Origin: Hordeum vulgare subsp. vulgare
Taxonomy: Eukaryota; Streptophyta; Magnoliopsida; Poales; Poaceae
Length of the DNA: 64,000 bases
NCBI RefSeq assembly: GCF_904849725.1
Contig: NC_058522.1
Location: 433,781,529 to 433,845,528, forward strand
Direction of reading: 5' to 3'
Position numbers and translations under genes: made by a program. Shown piece after piece: positions 52,560-61,360 of the stretch (position 1 is the first letter of the stretch; each line of letters starts with the position of its first letter). The notes below the pieces were generated by a model. It searched no databases, had not been told where the DNA came from, and worked only from the letters and a program-made list of their open reading frames with translations.

Positions 52560-52780
52560 GCACTGGGCGTGGGCGTAGCCGTAGGTGGACTGGGTTGACT
52601 TCCTGGCCAGCTATGGGCATAGTCATTGGTGGACTGTGTTAATTTCCTTGCCAGCTGCGGGCATTGTCATTGGTGGACTGTGTTGATTTCCTTGGCAGCT
52701 GCGGGCCTAGTCATTGGAGGTCTGAGTAGATTTCCTTGCCAACTTCGGGCATAGTCATTAGTGGACTGAGTTGATTGCCT
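52560..52780. repeat. Tandem repeats of about 55-58 bp in F
   Basis: GCATAGTCATTGGTGGACTG and TTGATTTCCTTGCCAGCTG alternate about four to five times. Confidence 0.75.
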
Positions 52781-52784
52781 CCGT

Positions 52785-53010
52785 CTTCTCCCCTGTACGG
52801 AGCGTAGGGCTGCCGCTAGGCGTGGCAGGGACCCCTCCGTGTCCTTGGGGGGCCCCGGGCGTATACAGCCTTTGCTTATTATTAGGTGAGAGTGTCACGG
52901 TCTTCCCCCTAGCGCGGAGGATAGGGCTGCCACTAGGCGTGGGAGGGACGCCTCCGCATCCTCGGGGGGCCCCGAGCGTATACAGACGCAGATCGTTATT
53001 ACATGAGAGT
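52785..53010. repeat. Two tandem repeats of about 125 bp in F
   Basis: AGGGCTGCCGCTAGGCGTGG (52804) and AGGGCTGCCACTAGGCGTGG (52923), both followed by GGGGGGCCCCGRGCGTATAC and TTATTA...GAGAGTKTCAC. Confidence 0.8.
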
Positions 53011-53474
53011 TTCACAGGGGGGGTGTATCTGGGAGGTCACGAGGATGCTTTGGCCTCGCGAGTGTCCCTACCCCTGAGGCATAGGCGCCTGATTTCTTTT
53101 GGGTCATTGGTAAACCCTGCTGACTTCTTCTTCTTCGGGAGTGAGGCTGCGTGTCTGCTGCCTGTGGAGGCCTGCAAGGATAACCTTCGGCCGGATCCCC
53201 CAAGCGGGCGGCCGACCTCCCAAAGATGCAAGCAATGTAGAACATTAGGGTTCGAAGTGGGTGCGACAAAAACAATTGAAGGATGTGTAAATGAAAATGG
53301 CGGCTAGGGAGTGCCCTGAACTCCTGGAGGCCACATGGCCCTCTGGGCGCCCTCGGACAGAGTGAGCGAAAAAGTTACCTGCAAGCAACCAACAAAAAGT
53401 CACATGGCGGCCATGTCGCTGAAGGGCCGAGGGTGCAGTCGTCGCCCTATCTCTTGCTTCCACGATCGCGACCC

Positions 53475-53972
53475 TCACGGGTCCGCCGTCTCCAGAGGCT
53501 CGGGACCCTCGCTTGGCCTGAGCATCTCCTCCTCTTCCTCACCACGCCCCAACAGGCAAGGCATGAGCATGGCCTGCTGGAGCCGCCAGTAGGTAGTAGC
53601 CGCGTTCCCCGACTCGAAGGGCATGAGGGTGCTCGCGCCCGGGCACACCCATCGATGGTCAGCTCGCACGGGCCAGAAGGGGCCTTGAGCTGCGGCTCTA
53701 TCGATTGGGAAAGCGTTGATGCAGATGCGGGGCCGACCGACCGTGCCACTGACGGTTACTGCGATTGGTGATGTAGGGCAGTCCCCACCTTGCACGTCCT
53801 CGGCCTCTCGAAGTTCTTGGATTGCTCTGAGGATGGACTCATGGGAGCTGGGCGGACTCGCGCTGGAGTGCGCCCTCGGGTTGTCCTCGAGCGCCACCCT
53901 CGTCTCACTGGTCAGGCCGGGGACCTCCCCGGTGGGAGCCCCCAGGCCGGAACCAAGGGGGGCACCGAGCAT
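53475..53972 (-). CDS. Open frame of unknown function after protease in F
   Basis: 166 codons on the minus strand (MLGAPLGSGLGAPTGEVPGL...ILRAIQELREAEDVQG). It lies where reverse transcriptase would start. No RT motif and no other domain is recognised. Composition is Ala/Gly/Pro-rich and one short helix-like stretch is present. A stop and a gap separate it from the protease frame. It may be a remnant of the deletion junction or foreign sequence; low confidence that it is a gene. Confidence 0.3.
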   Translation of the reverse strand: MLGAPLGSGLGAPTGEVPGLTSETRVALEDNPRAHSSASPPSSHESILRAIQELREAEDVQGGDCPTSPIAVTVSGTVGRPRICINAFPIDRAAAQGPFWPVRADHRWVCPGASTLMPFESGNAATTYWRLQQAMLMPCLLGRGEEEEEMLRPSEGPEPLETADP

Positions 53973-54050
53973 GCCTTGCTATGTGATGGGAGGCATGATA
54001 GAGTACCCGGACATGGAGCCTGAAGTCCCAGGGCGCTCTGTGGGGAGGAG

Positions 54051-54728
54051 CTACTTCTTCTTCTTGAGTGGGTCCTCGCGAGGTGGCTCGTCTTCTTCAT
54101 CGTCCGAGAGTTCCGCCGTCGCGGCGTGGTTGGCGCGCTCGAGTGTACAAACGACATCCTTCTCATCACAGGCAATGGTGATGATGTCGCTGCTTCCTGG
54201 CATCTTGAGGATGTTGTAGCCATTGTGGGTCACTGCCATGAACTTGGCGAGAGCCGGGTACCCAAGGATCGCGTTGTACGACAGGTGGATGTGCGCGGCG
54301 TCGAAGACGATGATCTCAGTGTGGTAGTTCTTGCACTCGCCGAAGGTGACAGGCAGACGCACCTGCCCGATGGGCACGGTGGACCCTTTCGCGACTCTTG
54401 AGAAGGGCTTGGTCGGCATGAGCTGTTCGTACGGAAGCTAGAGTGTCTCGAAGGTCTCGACTGAGAGGACGTTGAGCCTCGCCCCACTATCGATAAGGGT
54501 CCTGGTGACGAGGACGTTGCTGATGGTCGGGGTGCACATCATGGGGAGCTTGCCGACCATGAACAAGCACCTAAGCTGATCACTTGGGTCGAAGGTGATG
54601 GTGATCTGGGACCAGTTGAGGGGGCGCATCGCTTCAGGCTTCGGGAGAGTGGCATTCACCTCCCGGGCGAAGTACTTGAAGGCGCGGTTCGAAGTCAGGG
54701 TCTGGGCGCCGCCCAGGATGGAGGCCAC
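54051..54728 (-). pseudogene. Protease region of element F
   Basis: Minus strand: AFKYFAREVNATLPKPEAMR, then RTLIDSGARLNVLSVETFET with the aspartic protease site D-S-G-A. After an in-frame TAG (54438-54440) come VPIGQVRLPVTFGECKNYHT, IIVFDAAHIHLSYNAILGYP and ALAKFMAVTHNGYNILKMPG. This is the usual Tat-type protease with the Y-N-A-I-L-G-x-P-x-L end. The tail is acidic (ELSDDEEDEPPRED). The frame stops at 54051 without continuing into RT. Confidence 0.75.
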
Positions 54729-55098
54729 CGCCTTGACATCCTAGAAGGCCCCAGCCCCATCATTCTGCATGTCTTCATCCCTCCTTCTGGGTGGCGGAGG
54801 CAACGGAGGCAACCCAACCTCACGAGGGTGAGTCTCACAAGGCTGACCGCGTCGTTGCCCCTCCTAAAGGTCATCGCGCCAGCGGTCATCCCAAGCATGG
54901 TCATGCCAGCGGTCCTCTTGAGACTGGCCGCGCCAACGGTCTTCATGAGGCTGTTCATGCCACCCCTGATGCAGCTCCCGGTCATCCCAGCGGCCTCCAT
55001 TGTGACCACCGCCGCGCTCAAGGCCTGTGTCTCCATGTTCGGGGCCTTTGCTGAAGTTCTCGGCACGGACCAATTGGAGCTCGTGGCACTCGGAGGTA

Positions 55099-56017
55099 TC
55101 ATGGCCGCTGGTGTCGTGGAAGATGCACGTTGGCCCCCCTCCTGACGGGCGCTCTCCCCTCGGCCGTGCTTCGCCTCAGGCTCAACTGCGAGCACGTCAG
55201 AGCCTTGCGCTTTGTCTCATTGGCCTTGGTCTTCTTTTCTTCTAGTTCCGCTGCCTGAAGCCCGAGGAGCGACATGCGACCTTCTTCAGCCCTGGCAGAC
55301 TTGTTTGTCAGGTTGAACATCTCTAGTGCAGTGCTCATTTCATCACTCATGGCGAGCTCCTCCTTCATGTTGAGGACGGAGACTCCGTCGGAGAAGGCCG
55401 AGACGATGGCCTCGTTCGACGCCATGAGGATCTTGAGGCGCATGGCCCTGAAGCGCTGTATGAACATGTGCAGGGTCTCCCCTTCCTCCTACTTAATGCG
55501 CCACAGGTCGTTCACGGTGGGAGCGCGGTCGCGGGTGCCCTGGAAGTTGGCGATGAAGCATTCGCGTAGATCATCCTAGGAGCTGATGGACACCCTTGGG
55601 AGGTTGAGGAGCCAAGAGAGCACACCACTCTTGAGTGCCATGGGAACCATCACGCCATGACCTTGTTGCCCCTCCTGCCGCCCTGATACTCAGCGTGTAG
55701 AGTTGCAGGAACTCGGCCGGGTCCAGGGTGTAGTCGTAGCGCGGGGGTAGGTCAGGCTTGAACTTGCAGGGCCACGCAGTTGGGTGGAGCTCAGGGGCGA
55801 TGGAGAGGCACCCCACCGGCCCGACGGGTCGAGCGCGCGCGAGGGAGACCTGGTCCTGCTGCTCCAATGTGTCTGCTTCGAGCGGGACACACTCGCGACG
55901 CGAGATTTGCAGCGCCGGGAGCGCGCACACATCAGCACGTGACCGATGAACCACCCAATAGATTGCTTCATGTCCTGTCCTCGACCTAGGTTCGCGAGGC
56001 CGGTCATGGGGACACAC
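55099..56017 (-). pseudogene. gag region of element F
   Basis: Minus strand: FKPDLPPRYDYTLDPAEFLQ and LYTLSIRAAGG are the start of a Tat-type Gag capsid domain. After frameshifts near 55660 the sequence resembles LNLP- and DDL-containing capsid stretches, with stop codons. MFIQRFRAMRLKILMASNEA then continues the domain to EEGRMSLLGLQAAELEEKKT. The region between gag and protease (54740-55195) is Arg/His/Asp-rich with repeated DRWHD-like words and would be the linker. Several breaks; not functional. Confidence 0.7.
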
Positions 56018-56122
56018 TTCCTGCCTCGGCTCGGGGTGCGTGCAATGCCGCGGAGATGGGGGTGGCGCGTCTTGCTCCTCATTGTTCGCCAGGTACGGTT
56101 GGGGTCAAGACGACCAGGAGAG

Positions 56123-56596
56123 TGATACGTCTCCGTCGTATCTACTTTTCCGAACTTTTTTACCCTTGTTTTCGTCTCTAATTTGCATGATTTTAATGGA
56201 ACTAACCCGAACTAACGCTGTTTTTAGCAGAATTGCCATGGTGTTGTTGTTGTGCAGAAATGAAAGTTCTCGGAACGTCCTGAAAATTTACAGAGATTTT
56301 TTCTGGAATAAAAGAAAAATACCTGCGCAAAGATCCACGTGAGGGGGTGTGCCAGTGGGACACAAGCCCACACGGTGCGGCCACCCCCTAGAGCGCGCCA
56401 TGCAGGCTTGTGGGGCCCACATGGCACCACCGCCCCCAATCTTAGTCCTATATCTTCCGTTTCGCCTGGAAAAAATCATACAGAAGGTTTCATCGCATTT
56501 TGCAATACGGAGGCGCCGCCACATCCCGTTCTTCATTTGGAGGGTAGATCTAGAGTCCGTTCCGGGCTCCGGAGAGGGGAAATCGTCGCCGTCGTT
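56123..56596 (+). mobile_element. Fragment G: 5' part of a gypsy LTR
   Basis: Starts TGATACGTCTCCGTCGTATC (with the same kind of terminal inverted repeat, GATACG/CGTATC, as in C2) and runs about 470 bases to a junction near 56597 with H. Nothing else of this element is visible. It truncates the gag end of F. Confidence 0.6.
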
Positions 56597-56640
56597 GCTA
56601 CTGCGAGAACAGACCTTCCCTGGTACGGCACCAGGAATCC

Positions 56641-58191
56641 TGCTGCAGCGGCTACGCCTTAGGGACTTCCTAGGCAAATATGCAAAGGATTCCCCCGTGG
56701 CCTTGGAGCCTTGCGTTGGTGTTCCCTCGAAGCGGAAATGGTGATGTAGCACAGCAGCGGTAAGTATTTCCCTCAGTTTTGATAACGAAGGTATCGATCC
56801 AGTGAAGGAGTATCACAAGTGCCTGCACAAACACAAAGAGCTTGCTCCCAACGCTATGAAGGGATTGTCAATCCCTTATAGATTGTTTGCCAAGTGAGAA
56901 CTGAAAGCAACAAAGTAACAAAGCAAAGTAAAAGCGGAGGTGTAAACGATGGGTGTGAATAGACCCGGGGGCCGTAGTGTTTACTAGTGGCTCCTCTGAT
57001 GAAAGCAAGTAGACGGTGGGTGAACGAATTACTGTCGAGCAATTGATAGAACCGTGCAAAGTCGTGACGATATATGTGGCAATGATTATATCTATAGGCA
57101 TCACGTCCAAAACAAGTAGACCGATACTTTTTGCATCTACTACTATTACTCCACACATCGACCGCTATCCAGGATGCATCTAGTGTATTAAGTCCAAAAG
57201 AACAGAGTAACGCCTTAAGGAAGATGACATGATGTAGATGGACAATCTCATATCTACAACAAAGCCCACCTTGGTACCCTTGATGGCAACTACACGATGT
57301 GTGCCTTGCTGCCCCTTCTGTCACTTGGAAAGGTCACCACATGGTAAGAAACCAAAACCAAGCACTTCTCCCATTGCAAGAATCATAGATCTAGTTGGCC
57401 AAACAAAACCCAAGACTCGGAGAGACTTACAAGGATATCAAATCATGCAAATTATAAATCAGCAAAGGCTCAAATATATATCATAGATAATCTGATCACA
57501 AATCCAGAATTCATCGGATCTCGACAAACACACCGCCAAAGAGGATTACATCGGATAGATCTCCATGAAGATCATGGAGAACTTTGTATTGAAGATCCAA
57601 GAGAGAGAAGAAGCCATCTAGCTACTAACTACGGACCCGTAGGTCTGAAGTGAACTACTTACGAGTCATTGGAGGGGCGATGATGTTGATGAAGAGGCCC
57701 TCCAACTCCAAAGTCCCCTCCAGCAGGGCACCGGGAAGGGTCTCCATATGAGATCTCGCGGAAACAGGAACTTGCGACGGCGGAACTCCCGATCTTGGTT
57801 TCTTTCTGGAGGTTTCTGAATTTATAGGACCATATGGCGATGGAGTTGCATCAAGTGGGCTCCCGAGGGGCCCACAAGCTTGGTTGGCGCAACCTAGGGG
57901 GTGCGTGCCGACAGGGCTTGTGGCGCCCTCGTGGCCTCCCTCCGGTATCTTTTTCTTCTAGTATTTTTGATATTTTCCATAAAAATTCATCGCGAAAGAA
58001 TCATTTCGTTTGGACTCCGTTCCAAAATCAGATCTAAAAAGAGTCAAAAACACAGAAAAAGAGGAACTAGCGCTTGGTACTGAGTTAATAAGTTAGTCCC
58101 ACAAAAAAAAAGAAGGTAAACAAAACATCCAAAGTTGACAAGATAACAACGTGAAACCATCAAAAATTATAGAGACGTTTGAGACGTATCA
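56641..58191 (-). repeat. LTR of element H
   Basis: 1551 bp, minus-strand TGATACGTCTCAAACG (58191) to CGCTGCAGCA (56641); the same length as the 3' LTR of C2 and alignable with it. Confidence 0.75.
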
Positions 58192-58226
58192 AGCATCCCC
58201 AAGCTTAACTCCTCCTCGTCCTCGAG
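58192..58226 (-). promoter_or_regulatory. Polypurine tract and hairpin of H
   Basis: Minus strand CTCG-AGGA-CGAG (plus 58215-58226) then AAGCTTGGGGATGCT next to the LTR. Confidence 0.6.
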
Positions 58227-60795
58227 TAGGGAAGTGATAAAGAATGAATTTTTGATGCTTTCATGCTACCTAGCATAGATGTCCTTTGTAACTCCTCTTA
58301 TGTGACGTGAATGTTCAGATCCATTAGATTCAAAACAATATTTTGCTATTGACGTGGAAACAATAATACTTCAAGCAAACTAGCAAAGTAATCATGAACT
58401 TTCAATATAACAAGGCCAAAAGAAAGTTATCCCTACAAAATCATATAGTCTCTCTATGCTCTATCATCATTGCACAACGAATTTAAATCATGCACAACCC
58501 CGGTATTGGCCAAGTAATTGTTTTCACACCTTTACTTTCTCAAAAAATTTCAACTTTCACGCAATACATGAGCGTGAGCCATGGTTTTAGCACTATAAGT
58601 GGTGTGGAGTGTGGTGGAGGTTGCAAGACAAACAAGGACAAGATGATCACATTAACTAGGCATATCAATGAGCTGTGGAGATGCTCATCAATAGATATCA
58701 ATGTGAATGAGTAGGGATTGCCATACAAATGATGCACTAGAGCTAAGAGTATGTGAAAGCTCTTTAAAGAAAACTAGTGGGTGTGCGTCAAACTTGCTTG
58801 GTCACGATGACCTAAGGCAATTTTGAGGAAGCCTATCATTGGAATATACAAGCCAAGTTATATATAATGAAAATTTCCCACTAGCTATATGGTGGTGACA
58901 AAACGAGAGACTCTCAAGCATGAAGATCATGGTGCTTAATATGCACAAGTGTGGAAAAGTGGTAGCATTGTCCCTTCTCTCTTTTTCTCTCATTTTTTTG
59001 GATGGGCTCTTTGGCCTCTTTTTTTTGGTGGGCATCTTTGGCCTCTTTTATTTCCTCACATGGGACAATGCTCCATCAATGATGATCATCACACTTACAA
59101 CTCAAAACTCAGAGCAACAATGACTCTATATGGAATGCCTTCGGTAGTGTACCGTGACAATGATCTAGCATGGCATAGACATAAATGGAAACATCATGCT
59201 AGCTAATTATGATCATGCAATGGCAATGTAGACGTGGTGGCAGATGTCATGGTGGTAGTTGCATGGAAATATATCTCGGAATGACATTGAAAAAGCCATA
59301 GTAGGTAGGTATGGTGGCTCTTTTGAGGGAGGCTAATGGTGGGTTTTGTGCACCGGCGAAAGTTGCACGACACTAAAGAAGATAGTGATGGTGGAAGGTG
59401 AAAGTGCATATAAACCATGGAATCAACATTAGTCATGAAGAACTCATATACTTGTAGCAAAAGTTTTATTAGTAATCGAAACAAAGCATTCAATGCATAC
59501 TCCTAGGGGAAGGGTTGGTAGGTATAAACCATCACACGATCCCGACTGCCACACAAAGGATGACAATCAATAGACTAATCATGCTCATACTTCATCACAT
59601 AGAGGTTCACCATACGTGCATGCTACGGGAATCACTAACTTCAACACAAGTATTTCTAGATCCACAACACCTTATTAGCATAACTTAAATATTACCATAA
59701 CCACAACTTCAAACTAGTTGAGATGAATCAAACTTCTCTAACTATTAAATGCACATGAAGGTGGAAGTTTTCGTATCCCTTTGGATAACTACCCCTTTTG
59801 AGACTACTTTCAAAGCATAGATCAACTACCAAGCCATGCACCGCCGTGCTCTAAAAGATATAAGTGAAGCACACAGAGCAAAATCAACTAGCTCAAAAGA
59901 TATAAGTGAAGCACATGTGAGGTGAATTGTCTACCAAAGGATATAAGTGAAGCTCGACAAAATCATGGTGAATGCATGTCTCTCTCTCTAGGTGTGCAGC
60001 AAGGATGATTGTGACACAACAAAAGTAAAATACTCCTATGATACAAGACGCTCCAAGCAAAACACATAACATGTGGTGAATAAAAATATAGCCCCAAGTA
60101 ACGTTACCAATGGATTGAAGACGAGAGAGGGGATGCCTTCCCGGGGCATCCCCAAGCTTAGGTTTTTACGACATCCTTGAATATCCTGGGGTGCCTTGGG
60201 CATCCCCAAGCTTGAGCTCTTGCCACTGTTTATCTTTTTGTCCATAAGAACTTCACCCAAAACCTTCACAACACGAAACTTAAAAAGAAACTCGTCATAA
60301 CATTAGTATAAGAAAGCAAACCAACACTTCCTTAGGTACTGTAGAAAACTTAAATTCTACTTATGCTGATGTTGGGGTACTGTATTTTCAATCTTCCATG
60401 GCTAATACCCCCCGATACTATCCATAGTTTCATCAAAATAAGCAACCAACACAACAAAACAGAATCTGTTAACAGCAGACCAGTCTGTAGCAATCTGTAT
60501 ACTTTGTATACTTCTGGTACTTCCAAAATTCTGACAAATTACGGAAGTCCGAATAATTTGCGTAGCAATCAGCAGCAAAAAGAATCAACTCAAAAGCTTT
60601 TACAGAAAAAAAAATGAAAATTCTTTTCGTGAGCAGAAAGTTTCTGTCTTTTCCAGAATGACCAAACGATCATCCCCAAGACTAATAATAACGGTTTTGC
60701 TTGGCACAAACGCAAAAATAAGCACAAAAAACACAATCATAACAGTATTATGAAAGTGTGGAAAACACAAAACAGAAAGAAAAAAGATAGATTCG
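58227..60795 (-). other. Non-coding internal region of H
   Basis: No gene recognised. Aligns with the C2 region 28580-31187 in reverse. Holds three copies of GCTTCACTTATATCTTTT (minus, 59850-59955), the hairpin GGGGATGCC/GGCATCCCC (60129-60153), a second polypurine-like copy near 60195 and the GTATAC words near 60500. Confidence 0.5.
60129..60215 (-). promoter_or_regulatory. Pair of hairpins with polypurine-like sequence in H
   Basis: Perfect 9-bp stem GGGGATGCC (60129-60137) with GGCATCCCC (60145-60153), same loop as in C2 when read on the minus strand; a second AAGCTTGGGGATGCCC copy (minus) follows near 60200. Confidence 0.5.
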
Positions 60796-60845
60796 TTGGG
60801 TTGCCTCCCAACAAGCGCTATTGTCTAACGCCCGTAGCTAGGCAT
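60796..60845 (-). promoter_or_regulatory. Conserved motif after the last ORF of H
   Basis: Minus strand ATGCCTAGCTACGGGCGTTA then AATAGCGCTTGTTGGGAGGC, 12 bases after the ORF stop. Nearly identical to E and C2 although the ORF before it differs. Confidence 0.5.
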
Positions 60846-60857
60846 AAGGTGATGGAA

Positions 60858-61360
60858 TCACGTATAGTCATCTGGTGTGCTCAAACCATAAGTAGTGTGA
60901 TCATTTATCATCTTAATATCTTCATCTTTATTGGATGACTCACCACTAGCCTTAGGAACAAAAACATAGTTGACGGTCTTTTTGAGAGTGAGATTTGGAA
61001 GATTTTGCACAGCGGCAAAAGCGGAACCCAAGTTGGTTATGACATCTTCCAATTTGCCAATTCTAGAAGAATCATTAACTATAAGTTCCTTCTCCCTTAA
61101 TTTTTTCAAAAAATTTCCCACTTTGGATCTGTACTGAGTAATTTGATTGTGGATCTTTCTATCCAAACTCTCAATAAGTTCAACTGTGGAAATTTTGTTT
61201 TCAATAGCGTCAAGCCTTTGCATCACGTGTTCCAAGGTTAAGATAGTTCCATTAACCATGAGCGGGGGTGAGCCTACCAAATTCATGATAGCTCCATAGG
61301 AGTCAACAGTATGGCTCCCCAAAAAATTCCAGCCTACAATGGTATCAAGGATATACCTAT
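60858..61360 (-). pseudogene. C-terminal part of a coiled-coil ORF of H, cut by element I
   Basis: Minus-strand frame: SHTVDSYGAIMNLVGSPPLM, then a heptad-rich stretch (LEHVMQRLDAIENKISTVEL, ESLDRKIHNQITQYRSKVGN, FLKKLREKELIVNDSSRIGK) and a tail ending STPDDYT at 60858. The N-terminus is lost because element I begins at 61361; any start codon beyond that belongs to I. By position (last ORF before the non-coding tail) and coiled-coil nature it corresponds to the third ORF of B (8010-8531), but I see no sequence likeness between them. No known domain, no membrane segment. Confidence 0.55.

Larger units (their letters stand above)
48181..56122 (-). mobile_element. Tat-type gypsy element F, minus strand, without polymerase
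   Basis: Read on the minus strand from the truncated right end: gag (about 56017-55099), protease (54728-54051), a frame of unknown kind (53972-53475), three tandem repeat blocks (53010-51768), a gene on the opposite strand (49214-51616), polypurine tract (about 49046-49061) and 3' LTR (49045-48181). RT, RNase H and integrase are absent: only about 1 kb separates protease from the repeats. The 5' LTR and the beginning are lost at the junction with G. Confidence 0.75.
56597..61360 (-). mobile_element. Gypsy element H, minus strand, interrupted by element I
   Basis: Minus strand: ORF with coiled coil (61360-60858), conserved post-ORF motif, non-coding region with hairpins and reiterated motif, polypurine tract (58192-58206) and LTR (58191-56641). 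Left of the LTR, 56616-56640 resembles a primer site (minus strand GGATTCCTGGTGCCGTACCA), as if a further copy had once followed in tandem. Its 5' part lies beyond I, outside the window. Confidence 0.7.
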
